From JAAUTG01 sp964458705 (lineage in GTDB: Bacteria > Bacteroidota > Bacteroidia > Chitinophagales > Saprospiraceae): a stretch of DNA of 64,000 bases. The stretch is taken from assembly GCA_964458705.1 (NCBI GenBank), contig CAYWKD010000002.1, positions 77,247 to 141,246 on the forward strand, written 5' to 3'. Both the position numbers and the translations under genes were made by a program. Shown in pieces: positions 44,440 to 53,413 of the stretch. Position 1 is the stretch's first letter. Each line of letters opens with the position of its first letter. The notes beneath the pieces were generated by a model. The model was not told the DNA's origin, made no database searches, and saw nothing but the letters and a program-made list of their open reading frames with translations.

Positions 44440-46182
44440 ATGAGCAATTTCGTAGTATCTGCAAGAAAATATCGTCCAGTTCGGTTTGAAGATGTAGTAG
44501 GGCAAGAACACGTTACTCAAACATTGAAAAATGCTTTGCAAAACGATCATTTGGCGCATGCCTTTTTGTTTTGCGGTCCTCGTGGAGTTGGAAAAACAAC
44601 TTGTGCTAGAATACTGGCAACAGTATTAAACTGCCAAAACGTTACAGACGGTTTTGAGCCTTGTGGCACTTGTTCAAGTTGCCAATCTTTCAATAAAAAT
44701 GCTTCCTTCAATATTACGGAATTAGATGCTGCTTCCAACAATAGCGTGGAGCATATCCGAGCTTTGATTGAGCAGGTGCGCTTTCAACCCCAACAAGGAA
44801 AATATAAGGTGTTCATCATTGATGAAGTGCATATGCTATCTCAACAGGCGTTCAATGCTTTTTTGAAAACATTGGAAGAACCGCCTTCTTATGCTGTTTT
44901 TATTCTGGCAACTACAGAGAAGCATAAAATTATTCCGACTATTCTTTCTCGCTGTCAAATTTTTGATTTCAAGCGGATTCAAGTGCCTAGAATGGTACAG
45001 CATTTACAGGAAATATGTAAAGAAGAGGGTATTCAAGCGGATGTCGATGCGCTGCATATTATCGGGCAAAAAGCAGATGGAGCATTGAGGGACGCACTCT
45101 CTATTTTTGATCGGATTGTTAGTTTCACTGGTGATCGCATTCAATACCAAGATGTTATCACCAACCTTAATGTACTAGATTATGACTATTATTTTAAGAT
45201 CGTTGATGCCTTTCTTGTAGAAGATTTTGCACAAGTGATGAACACGTTTGATAACATCCTCAGCAACGGTTTTGAGCCAGATGTTTTTCTTTCGGGGCTT
45301 TCTGAGCATCTTCGAAATTTGCTCGTTTGCAAGGACGAGGCCACTTTGCAATTATTAGAAGTAAGCGATAGTCTAAAAAAACAATATCAACAGCAAGCTC
45401 AATATACTCCAGCTTCGGTGTTATTGACTGCGTTAAATTTAGCAAATGACTGTGATATAAACTACAAAATGGCACGAAACAAGCGATTGCATGTAGAGAT
45501 GGCTTTAATAAAAATGACCTACATCAATAGAGCAGTCGAACTAATGCAGCAAGTCCCAAGCATCGAAAAAAAAAACTTAGCACCTGAGCCGAATGCGACG
45601 CCTAAAGAGCTGCGTCAAAGTGAAATAAAAAAAGAAGTTGCTAAGCCATCAATAGTGGAAGAGCCTGAAGTGGAAATAGAACCTAAGCCTACCAGAGCAG
45701 AACCAGCTGATAGATTACGCAGCTCTACCAAACACGATACAGTCCAAATTAGAAAAATAGAGGATTTGGAGGCAGAAGTTAAACAAGAAAATGTATATGA
45801 AAGCAATGCACCGACCATAACCATAACTAAAGAAGCGGTCGAACAAAAATGGAAGCACTACGCTGAACAAGCAGATCAAGCATCTGTAAAGAGTGTACTG
45901 AGAAATGCTCAACTAAAGGTAGAGGGAGAACAAATCACAGCATTGGTTACTTCAAAACTGGCAGAGAACCTATTGAGACAAGAGCCGCGATTGCTAGAAG
46001 AGCTACGTGAAACCTTTCAGTGTCCTAAGTTATCATTAGAAATCAAGGTTAATCTCAATGATAAAAAGCCCGTCAAGAGAAAAAAAATCTCAACGCCGAG
46101 AGAAATTTTTGAGGATATGGTGGCTATCAACCCTTTGGTGAAAGATTTGGTAGAGCGGTTTGACTTAACAATTGATGATTAA
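44440..46182 (+). CDS. dnaX: DNA polymerase III subunit tau (and probably gamma)
   Basis: From the ATG at 44440 this is a 580-residue protein; a GTG 36 bases upstream is not needed. It has Walker A GPRGVGKT (46-53), zinc cysteines at 65, 75, 78 and 81, Walker B with DEVHML, and sensor ATTEKHKIIPTILSRC. Domain III ends near residue 370, followed by a Pro/Glu/Lys-rich linker and a C-terminal tau-specific domain. DnaX is the clamp-loader ATPase. A run of ten A at codons 376-379 is discussed separately. A TAAATTTG box (44427-44434) lies only five bases before the ATG, so a leaderless start is possible. Confidence 0.95.
   Translation: MSNFVVSARKYRPVRFEDVVGQEHVTQTLKNALQNDHLAHAFLFCGPRGVGKTTCARILATVLNCQNVTDGFEPCGTCSSCQSFNKNASFNITELDAASNNSVEHIRALIEQVRFQPQQGKYKVFIIDEVHMLSQQAFNAFLKTLEEPPSYAVFILATTEKHKIIPTILSRCQIFDFKRIQVPRMVQHLQEICKEEGIQADVDALHIIGQKADGALRDALSIFDRIVSFTGDRIQYQDVITNLNVLDYDYYFKIVDAFLVEDFAQVMNTFDNILSNGFEPDVFLSGLSEHLRNLLVCKDEATLQLLEVSDSLKKQYQQQAQYTPASVLLTALNLANDCDINYKMARNKRLHVEMALIKMTYINRAVELMQQVPSIEKKNLAPEPNATPKELRQSEIKKEVAKPSIVEEPEVEIEPKPTRAEPADRLRSSTKHDTVQIRKIEDLEAEVKQENVYESNAPTITITKEAVEQKWKHYAEQADQASVKSVLRNAQLKVEGEQITALVTSKLAENLLRQEPRLLEELRETFQCPKLSLEIKVNLNDKKPVKRKKISTPREIFEDMVAINPLVKDLVERFDLTIDD
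45566..45575 (+). promoter_or_regulatory. A10 slippage site in dnaX, candidate gamma/tau switch
   Basis: Ten consecutive A cover codons 376-379 (GAA AAA AAA AAC), containing the -1 slippery heptamer A-AAA-AAC in the correct phase. A -1 shift or one extra A gives CTT AGC ACC then TGA (382-residue product); one lost A gives ACT then TAG (379 residues). This position is just after the clamp-loader core, where gamma ends in other bacteria. Confidence 0.6.
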
Positions 46183-46318
46183 AATGGTCAATTCTTTTTG
46201 TGAGCCACTTATGCTTTGCCGTATTTATTTCAATAATCAAACTTTAGGGTCATTAAACAATCTCATTAACAAATCGTTATCATGCTGTTATGATAGAGGA
46301 AGTCTTTGAGTTCCTATC

Positions 46319-46350
46319 TTTGTATTGTTAAAAAGGGTTTGCTACATTTG
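46319..46350 (+). promoter_or_regulatory. Consensus promoter of the DUF1573 gene
   Basis: TTTG (46319-46322) and TACATTTG (46343-46350) are separated by exactly 20 bases, a full match to the Bacteroidota vegetative promoter. The start would be near 46357, about 36 bases before the ATG. Confidence 0.75.
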
Positions 46351-46392
46351 CTGACTCATAATTAATTTACTTAACTAAAAATTCTTTTAACG

Positions 46393-46923
46393 ATGTTGTC
46401 AAAATTTAACTTAGTATGCTTAGCAATAGCATTATCACTTTTCGTAGTGAGCTGTGCTAGTGATGCAGATAGCGATGTAAGAGAAACAGCGCGCCAAAGC
46501 ATTGCTCCAAACACTCCTGATGCTACGGCAGCAGTTCCTGCAACACCACAAGCCGCACAACCTGCAGCACCAGTGGGACCTACTACAACAATGACATTTG
46601 AAGAAACTTCATTCGATTTTGGTACAGTAGTAGATGGTGAAAAAGTGCGCCACGTATATAATTTCACAAATACGGGTGCTGAACCATTAATTATTAGTAA
46701 CGCACGAGGTAGCTGTGGATGTACTGTGCCGCAATGGCCACAAGAGCCAATAGCACCTGGTGATAAAGGAGAAATTGTAGTTGAGTTTGATAGTAAAGGT
46801 AAGCCTGGTCGTCAGACTAAGACAGTTACTATCACTGCTAATACAAATCCTACAACTTCTAAATTAACGATTACAGGTGAAGTTGATGCAGCTAATGCTG
46901 CTGATGTTAAAGTCGTACAATAA
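46393..46923 (+). CDS. DUF1573 lipoprotein
   Basis: This 176-residue protein has a lipoprotein signal with Cys21 (FVVSC), a Pro/Ala/Thr-rich linker (about 35-60) and a DUF1573 beta-sandwich domain. Its hallmark phrases are FDFGTVVDGEKVRHVYNFTN, SCGCTVPQWP and the closing VTITANTNPTT. DUF1573 is an immunoglobulin-like domain common in secreted Bacteroidota proteins, function unknown. The gene is a single unit with its own consensus promoter and terminator. Confidence 0.9.
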   Translation: MLSKFNLVCLAIALSLFVVSCASDADSDVRETARQSIAPNTPDATAAVPATPQAAQPAAPVGPTTTMTFEETSFDFGTVVDGEKVRHVYNFTNTGAEPLIISNARGSCGCTVPQWPQEPIAPGDKGEIVVEFDSKGKPGRQTKTVTITANTNPTTSKLTITGEVDAANAADVKVVQ

Positions 46924-46950
46924 TATTTTATTTTTTCTTAAAAAGAAATT

Positions 46951-46989
46951 ATCTGTATCATCTTTAGATAAGGTGATACAGATTTTTTT
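46951..46989 (+). terminator. Intrinsic terminator after the DUF1573 gene
   Basis: ATCTGTATCA and TGATACAGAT (46951-46960 with 46974-46983) form a perfect 10-bp stem, extended by a T-G and a C-G pair, around a 9-base loop. Seven T close it (46983-46989). It lies between two converging genes and may serve tolC on the other strand too. Confidence 0.85.
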
Positions 46990-47014
46990 ATGTGGTTATA
47001 TAAGAAAAATATTG

Positions 47015-48343
47015 TCAGTTGACTAAACCTCCTGTAAGTCGAATTAATTCTGTTTCTGTTACTTTCAGATCGTAAAGTGCGTTTAACCTAGTTTGAGAGG
47101 CATTGATGTAGCTCAACTGAATGGCGCGATAGTCAAAGGAATTAATAAGTCCACCTTTAAAGCGTTCTTCAGCAATACCTAGATTTTGTTCTGCATTTTG
47201 TAATAGTTGTTCAGTAAGCTCTAACAACTGAAGCTGGTTATCATAAGTGGCTAAAGTATTGGCTAGCTGCATAGAAAGATTACGCTTCAAATCTTCAATG
47301 TTTAGCTGAGTAATCATTTCCTCGACTTTTGCATTTTCAATATTGCGCTTTCTTGCTCCGGCTGTGTATATAGGGTAGGAAATATTTATGTTAGCGGATG
47401 CATTAAAAGCATTACCATTTACGGAGCCAAAATCTTCACCTGTTTGTGGATTAACAGCATTCAATTTTGAGATATTCTCATTGTAGGAAAGCCCAAAATT
47501 CAAGCCAACACTCGGATACTTTTCACTTTCTTGGAGTTGCGTATTAATACGAGCTAGTTCTCGATTGTTATATAAGTTTTGCAAATTGATATTACTAGAA
47601 AGCATTCGTTGCTGCAAATCATCTAAAGTATAAGTGAGGGGTGTAAATTCTAGTGGTGTTGTTAAATTATATCGCTGCGTGAAGTCATCTTCTCCCATCA
47701 CTCTATTCAAATTGCGGAGTGTATTGTTCAAATTATTTCTTTGAATAAGCAGAGTAGTAGAATCATTCAGGTAAGCATCCTTAGTTTGGAGTAAGTCAAA
47801 AGTCGTTGCTTGCCCAAATTCTTTTTTAACGCTTTGATAATCAATACGATCTCTCGAAAGTCTTAGTACATCTCCAACAACATCTAACTGCTCCTGCTGC
47901 ACTAGTGCTTGATAATAGGCTAAAATAATTGCTTCCGCAGTAGATTGTACCGCCAATGCCGCATTACCTTGGTTCAAGCGTTCCAGTTCTTCAAACTGTG
48001 CTTTAGTTAAACGCACTCGAAAACCATCAAAAAGAGTCCAGTCAGCATCTACTCTAGCAGTCCAATCTGATCGAAGTGAAGAAAAATCACGCAAAAAAGA
48101 AGCGGGATTAAATTGATCAGTAAAGCTATTATTGCCTTGAATACTGAAATTTACAGTAGGGTATCTTCCTGCTGCTTGCCAAGAGTTGTTGCGTTGTGCA
48201 ATTTCAATATCGCGCTCCGCAATTTCAATTTGATAGTTGTTTTTTAATCCTTCTTGGATTGCTTCTGATAGAGAGAGCGGCTGCTGAGCTACTGTTCCTA
48301 ATGCAAAAGTCAATAACAGAAAGAGATTTACGAGTGATTTCAT
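47015..48343 (-). CDS. TolC-family outer membrane efflux protein
   Basis: This 442-residue protein has a signal peptide (about 1-19), then LSLSEAIQEGLKNNYQIEIA, the standard start of a TolC repeat, and long helices rich in Asn, Gln and Leu. The second repeat is visible in the C-terminal half (LQNAEQNLGIAEERFKGG). It forms a trimeric outer membrane channel for efflux or type I secretion. No membrane fusion protein or RND pump gene is nearby. It lies 67 bases after mutS2 on the same strand. Confidence 0.88.
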   Translation of the reverse strand: MKSLVNLFLLLTFALGTVAQQPLSLSEAIQEGLKNNYQIEIAERDIEIAQRNNSWQAAGRYPTVNFSIQGNNSFTDQFNPASFLRDFSSLRSDWTARVDADWTLFDGFRVRLTKAQFEELERLNQGNAALAVQSTAEAIILAYYQALVQQEQLDVVGDVLRLSRDRIDYQSVKKEFGQATTFDLLQTKDAYLNDSTTLLIQRNNLNNTLRNLNRVMGEDDFTQRYNLTTPLEFTPLTYTLDDLQQRMLSSNINLQNLYNNRELARINTQLQESEKYPSVGLNFGLSYNENISKLNAVNPQTGEDFGSVNGNAFNASANINISYPIYTAGARKRNIENAKVEEMITQLNIEDLKRNLSMQLANTLATYDNQLQLLELTEQLLQNAEQNLGIAEERFKGGLINSFDYRAIQLSYINASQTRLNALYDLKVTETELIRLTGGLVN

Positions 48344-48410
48344 CTTATTCTAAATTATGTGATTTTATATAAATGTGAGCTATAGCATATTTAATAGATA
48401 CTACGACTTT

Positions 48411-50801
48411 CTATCCCAAGCTCACCAGCGTTACGCCATCACCTCCGAATTCATCAGCGGGGTGTTTTACTTCTTTTACTGCGTCGTATTCTCGGAGTTT
48501 TTCTCTCACGGCTTTTCGCAATGCACCTGTGCCTTTTCCATGCAGAATACGAAGGTTATCGGCATTAGAAACTAAAGCACGATCCACAAAGTCTTCTACA
48601 ATTCCCATAGCTTCCTCCAAACGTATTCCTCTGATATCGAGCTTGTTGGTAAATTTGGTAGGAGCGGTGATAGTATCCATTTGAACACTTCTAGTGGATT
48701 GAATATCTAGTGGCTCTTTTGCCAGTTCCAAATCTCGCAGTTTAATATTCATTCGCATCATTCCCATCTGCACAACTGCCGTTTTTCGATTGAGATCCAT
48801 GACATACCCAGTTGCACTACCTGTTTTCATTTTCACAAAATCACCTTTTTCAATGGGGCGTTTTGGTGTATTTTTTGATTCGTCCTTGTAATATATTTCT
48901 TCTTTTAGCTCGACTACTTCTTTTACTTTTTCCTCTCGCTCCTGTTTCACTCTAGCTGCCAATTGCTTGGCTTTTTCCAGGTTTTTCTCCTCTCTGATTT
49001 CTCGAATGAGTCGCTCCAATTCTTTGTTTTCACGAGCTGTTTGTTGCAGGGCTTGTTCCTTAGCATCTAGCTTAACTTTCTTGCGTCTGAATTCCAAATC
49101 TTGATGCAGCACTTCATAGTTGCGAATAAGTTTTTCTAGCTTACTTGATTTCTCTTCTGCTATCCTAACTCGCTCCTCTAATTCCTGCTTTTCTTTCTGC
49201 AAATCCACTAGGAGTTGATCTACTGCTTTTTCATTCTTTCCAATTCTACGTTTAGCGTAGTCTAATATTTTTTCGTTTAATCCGCTTTTGCTCGCAATTT
49301 CAAAAGCATAAGAACTGCCAGGGCGGCCTACTTTCAATTGATACGTCGGCGAAAGGGTATCTTTATCAAACATCATGGAGCCATTGACAATGCCATCTGT
49401 TTTGAAAGAATAAATTTTCAAGTTGGAATAGTGCGTTGTGATGACGCCATATACTTTTCGCTTATTTAGTTCATCCAAAGCAGCTTCTGCAATTGCCCCA
49501 CCGATCTTTGGATCAGTTCCAGAACCAAATTCATCAATCAAAATCAAAGTCTCTTCATCTGCTCCTTCTAAAAAGGCTTTCAGGTTTTTCAGCCTAGAGC
49601 TGTAAGTACTCAAATCATCTTCCAACGACTGCTGGTCACCAATATCAGCAAAAAACTTTTGGAACACTCCAAACTCAGACGTTTCGTCCACAGGGACTAA
49701 CATTCCAGATTGCAGCATGAGTTGTAGTAATCCTACGGCTTTCATTGTAATAGACTTTCCCCCTGCATTCGGACCACTCAGCATGAGTAAGTGATTTTTT
49801 CCATGTAGCGTCAAATCAAAAGGAACAGTTTCTTGTCCTAAACCTTTGTTTTTCAAGTACAGCAAAGGATGATAGCCCATTTCAATTGCCAAGTTTGGAT
49901 GCCCAACCGTGCGAGGCATCTCTGCACGCATATCTCTTGCTAATTTGGCTTTGGCTTGTATTTCGTCGTACTGGGCAATTAGCTCCAAGTAGTCATGCAT
50001 CTGCGGTACGTAAGGACGAAGCGTTGCACTCAGATCACGTAGAATGCGGTAGATTTCTCTTTTTTCTTCTGTTACTAAATCAAAAATATCGTTGTTGATG
50101 TCAATAACATTCTCAGGCTCAATAAAAGCTGTTTTGCCTGTTGTAGATTCATCGTGGATAATGCCACGAATTTTGCGTTTATGCTCGGCTGGCACACTTA
50201 GCACTCGACGCCCATTCCTAAAACTTTCTACATTATCCGTCAGCCAACCTTTTTTTCTGTAATCGCCTACTAATCCTTTAAACACACGATCTAACTCTCT
50301 TTCTTTAGACCCCATCATTCTGCGGATTCGCATTAACTCAGGCGAGGCATCGGGCTTTATATTTCCCTCTTCATCAATTACTTTTTCAATTGCTTGAATG
50401 AGACTTTCATCAAAGTTATAGTCTCGAATAATTCGATATAAGGTTGGATATATTTTTTGGCGATCAAGAAAGAAGAACATAAAAATTTCGTGCATTTGCC
50501 TCAGCACAATATTGATACGCCTCAGTCCTTCTTCGGGCAGTACATAGCCCTCAATAGTTAACATTTTCAGTTCTTCCGAAATGTCTTCGTACGCTTTAGC
50601 AGGAAAACGGTCGGCATTTTCAATACTGATTTTGTATTCGTGGACTTGCATCAGTTTTCTTCTAATAACCTTCAAGTCTGTTTCTAGTGGCAGTTGTTGG
50701 ATGCGTTCTATTCCCAATGAACCTAGACATTCTTCTTCCAACAATTTAAGCACCTTATTAAATTCTAATTTTTCGTATAAGTCTTTCGGCTCAAGCAGCA
50801 T
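48411..50801 (-). CDS. mutS2: MutS2 family protein with Smr nuclease domain
   Basis: This 796-residue protein has the MutS core and ATPase domain with Walker A SGPNAGGKSITMKAVG and Walker B ILIDEFGSGTDP. A long coiled region (about 515-640) and a C-terminal Smr domain with LDIRGIRLEEAM and RILHGKGTGALRKAVRE follow. It lacks the mismatch-recognition domain of MutS1. MutS2 suppresses recombination and, in some bacteria, rescues collided ribosomes; which applies here is unknown. Length is normal. It may be co-transcribed with tolC. Confidence 0.94.
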   Translation of the reverse strand: MLLEPKDLYEKLEFNKVLKLLEEECLGSLGIERIQQLPLETDLKVIRRKLMQVHEYKISIENADRFPAKAYEDISEELKMLTIEGYVLPEEGLRRINIVLRQMHEIFMFFFLDRQKIYPTLYRIIRDYNFDESLIQAIEKVIDEEGNIKPDASPELMRIRRMMGSKERELDRVFKGLVGDYRKKGWLTDNVESFRNGRRVLSVPAEHKRKIRGIIHDESTTGKTAFIEPENVIDINNDIFDLVTEEKREIYRILRDLSATLRPYVPQMHDYLELIAQYDEIQAKAKLARDMRAEMPRTVGHPNLAIEMGYHPLLYLKNKGLGQETVPFDLTLHGKNHLLMLSGPNAGGKSITMKAVGLLQLMLQSGMLVPVDETSEFGVFQKFFADIGDQQSLEDDLSTYSSRLKNLKAFLEGADEETLILIDEFGSGTDPKIGGAIAEAALDELNKRKVYGVITTHYSNLKIYSFKTDGIVNGSMMFDKDTLSPTYQLKVGRPGSSYAFEIASKSGLNEKILDYAKRRIGKNEKAVDQLLVDLQKEKQELEERVRIAEEKSSKLEKLIRNYEVLHQDLEFRRKKVKLDAKEQALQQTARENKELERLIREIREEKNLEKAKQLAARVKQEREEKVKEVVELKEEIYYKDESKNTPKRPIEKGDFVKMKTGSATGYVMDLNRKTAVVQMGMMRMNIKLRDLELAKEPLDIQSTRSVQMDTITAPTKFTNKLDIRGIRLEEAMGIVEDFVDRALVSNADNLRILHGKGTGALRKAVREKLREYDAVKEVKHPADEFGGDGVTLVSLG

Positions 50802-50963
50802 TTATTTCGTTTTTCTTATCATTGGGGTGTACAGAAGAATTATTCTTGACTGGTTGTTTTAGAGGCTTTATAATTCTTTAAATTCAAAAAACCTTTAACT
50901 GTTCATAAACATTTTTTGATAACAACGAAAACTGCTTAGAGTTCCAAATACAAAATTATTTCT

Positions 50964-51785
50964 TTGAAGCACAGTTATTTGACCTATCAACAGCACACAA
51001 TTAGTTATTTGAGTTTTGGTAATGGTGCAAAAATAATCATTGCATTGCATGGTTATGGTGAATCTGCTCAAAGTTTTCAACCACTAGGAATAGCACTGCA
51101 AGAAACTTGTACGCTTTATGCCTTTGATTTTCCTCTGCATGGCAGCACTAACTGGAGGAAGAACTCTTTTGATTCAAATGATGCTGTCCAAATTTTACAA
51201 CAGTTAATAGAGAAAGAAGATATTGGAACTTTTACCTTGATGGGGTATAGCTTTGGAGGAAGAGTTGCACAAACTATTTTCACCTACTTTGAGCCTCAAT
51301 TAGAAAAATTATTGCTCATTGCACCTGATGGATTGAAGTCTAATTCATTAACGCCATGGCTGTTGCTACCAACTATCCTGAGAAAATTTACTGCTCAACG
51401 TTTTCTCCAGTCTTCCTTTTTGCGAGCAGCATTACAAGCAGTCGCGTCTAAAAAAATTCTGCCTCTATCGGCTAACTATTTTATCAAATATCAATTGAAG
51501 ACAAAAATCCAACAACAGCGTGCTGCTTTTTATTGGATAAATATTGCGTGCTTTCAGCGGTCTTCTAGTAAAATTAAAAGAACATTTAGTAATAGCCAAG
51601 TGCCGATTCATCTTTTTTTAGGAACAAGAGATAAGGTTATACCTGCAACATTAAGTAAAAAGTGGGGTAGAAATCTGCCTCACTTTTTTATTCATTTTAT
51701 TGATGCTCGGCATCGGATGTTAGGGAGTAGGACATTGATGAATGAAGTTAAACAGACTATTTTAGCTGGATTGGAAAGCCTATAA
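50964..51785 (+). CDS. Alpha/beta hydrolase
   Basis: This 273-residue protein has an oxyanion motif ALHGYGESAQSF, nucleophile elbow MGYSFGGR, an Asp in LGTRDKVIP and a His in DARHRML, the complete catalytic triad. The start is TTG at 50964, because no in-frame ATG exists between the upstream stop (50937) and the conserved N-terminus. Substrate is unknown. It is divergent from mutS2 with 162 bases between. Confidence 0.85.
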   Translation: MKHSYLTYQQHTISYLSFGNGAKIIIALHGYGESAQSFQPLGIALQETCTLYAFDFPLHGSTNWRKNSFDSNDAVQILQQLIEKEDIGTFTLMGYSFGGRVAQTIFTYFEPQLEKLLLIAPDGLKSNSLTPWLLLPTILRKFTAQRFLQSSFLRAALQAVASKKILPLSANYFIKYQLKTKIQQQRAAFYWINIACFQRSSSKIKRTFSNSQVPIHLFLGTRDKVIPATLSKKWGRNLPHFFIHFIDARHRMLGSRTLMNEVKQTILAGLESL

Positions 51786-51794
51786 CATTTTTAA

Positions 51795-52379
51795 TCATAC
51801 CATAATCACTCCTTCTTTTTCATCTCCATACAACTCATGTTTACCATTCAAATATCGCCAACCGCTGCATAGGGCAAGTATGGCATCCACTTGATGCCAA
51901 TTTTGAACAGTGGCAATATCTAAGTGAAATGGAATAGTTTCTAGTAATTGAACTAGTACATTGGGAATAGCTGTTTTTTCTTTTTTGTACTGCAAGGGCT
52001 TTAAATCAAGTAGTTGTGCTAAATATCCTGGATAGACTTCTCGCACTTCTATTCCTTGTTGCATAAACTGAGCTTTGAGTTTCATCGCCCTCGCTGTTAG
52101 TCCACCCAAGAACATCGGCGACATGGCTTTCAGCAGTTTATCGCCTTTTCGGTAAAAATAATCTTCGTAATTTTGAGGATCAATATATACGCCAGGCAAC
52201 GAAAGCGGTGCGTCCAAGAAAATTTGTTGTAGCTTATGTTGTTGGCATTGGTACAGCACAAAAGCGTCTGCATCTTTCTTTTTTTCACTCTGAAAGAGTT
52301 GAACACTTTGGTCGGCTTGCAAGATAGCAATAACAGTAGTGCCTGCTAATTTTGAGCCATAATCAATACCTGCGATCAT
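51795..52379 (-). CDS. DUF429-like predicted RNase H-fold protein, coupled to egtD
   Basis: This 194-residue protein starts MIAGIDYGSKLAGTT, has FLDAPLSLPG in the middle, then GGLTARAMKLKAQF and EVREVYPGYLAQLL. The order (GID, DAPL, R, E-YP) is that of DUF429, predicted nuclease-like proteins with an RNase H fold. The ATG (52379) overlaps the egtD stop by four bases (ATGA), so it is translationally coupled. An upstream in-frame start five codons earlier is less likely. A role in ergothioneine metabolism is suggested only by this coupling. Confidence 0.65.
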   Translation of the reverse strand: MIAGIDYGSKLAGTTVIAILQADQSVQLFQSEKKKDADAFVLYQCQQHKLQQIFLDAPLSLPGVYIDPQNYEDYFYRKGDKLLKAMSPMFLGGLTARAMKLKAQFMQQGIEVREVYPGYLAQLLDLKPLQYKKEKTAIPNVLVQLLETIPFHLDIATVQNWHQVDAILALCSGWRYLNGKHELYGDEKEGVIMV

Positions 52380-53359
52380 TGTGCTACCTCCCAAAGTGAA
52401 TTAGCAAAGTAGTTATTGCTATCAAAATAATGTTCTACTACTTCAAAGCCTGTGCCTTGCGCCAGTGTTTCAATATCATTTAAGCTATACTTCAAAGAGA
52501 GTTCCGTGTAGATAGCTTCCCACTCATCGAATTGGAAAGTTCTATTAAGGGCTTCAATGTAAACGGTCTGGTCTTTTGTACTGATGATATAACTTTTAGT
52601 CTCTCCAGAGATGGGGTTGTAGGTTTCCCAATGTTTGAATTGATCTAGTTTGAAATTCCCTCCCAGCTCTCTGTTGATGCGTCGGAGTAGATTCAAATTA
52701 AATTTACTTGTGATGCCATCTGGATCATTGTAAGCATCCAAAATAGTCTGTGGATTCTTTTTCAGATCAAAGCCAATTAGTATTTGATCGCCCTTTTTAA
52801 GGTACTTACGCACTTTGGTCAAAAACTCATGTCCAGCATTCATAGACATATTACCGATGTTTCCCCCAAGAAAGAGTAATATCTTTTTTCGATCACTTTC
52901 ATAACCTGCCTGCTGCAAGCCTGAAAAATATTCCGAAGCAATTGTTAAAACATCAAGATATCTCCAACGCTTATGTAAATCTGCCTTTAATTCTTTTAGC
53001 ACACTACCCGAAATATCAATCGGCAAATAGCGAAAGTCGCTTTGATGCTCAATGAAATTTTCAAGTAGCACTTTGGTTTTTGTACCATCGCCTGCGCCCA
53101 ATTCGATTAAATCAAAAGGTTGGGTTGCAAAATGTGTTCTAAGTTCGTTTTGATAAATGGAAAGCACCTCAAATTCACAATTTGTGAGGTAGTAAGTTGG
53201 CATTTCCATGATTTGCTGAAAGAGTTTATCTCCTTGATCGTCATAGAAATACTTAGAAGGCAGGTGCTTGGGGTAGGCTGAGAGTCCTTTAAGAACATCT
53301 TTCATAAAAAAAGAATCAGTTGCTTTAACAGGAGCTATGTTTGTTGATGAGTCTGTCAT
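52376..53359 (-). CDS. egtD: L-histidine N-alpha-methyltransferase
   Basis: This 327-residue protein begins with the EgtD pattern LPSKYFYDDQGDKLFQQIM then YYLTNCEFEVL, and has the SAM-binding loop LIELGAGDGTKTKVLL (84-99), FLGGNIGNM and ILIGFDLKKNP. EgtD trimethylates histidine to hercynine, the first committed step of ergothioneine synthesis, using three SAM. It lies 54 bases after egtB and overlaps the next gene by four bases. Confidence 0.92.
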   Translation of the reverse strand: MTDSSTNIAPVKATDSFFMKDVLKGLSAYPKHLPSKYFYDDQGDKLFQQIMEMPTYYLTNCEFEVLSIYQNELRTHFATQPFDLIELGAGDGTKTKVLLENFIEHQSDFRYLPIDISGSVLKELKADLHKRWRYLDVLTIASEYFSGLQQAGYESDRKKILLFLGGNIGNMSMNAGHEFLTKVRKYLKKGDQILIGFDLKKNPQTILDAYNDPDGITSKFNLNLLRRINRELGGNFKLDQFKHWETYNPISGETKSYIISTKDQTVYIEALNRTFQFDEWEAIYTELSLKYSLNDIETLAQGTGFEVVEHYFDSNNYFANSLWEVAQ

Positions 53360-53413
53360 ATTTAAGTTATATTAGATGCTAGAGTGTTTAAGCGAATCCT
53401 ACTTAGTATCTAC

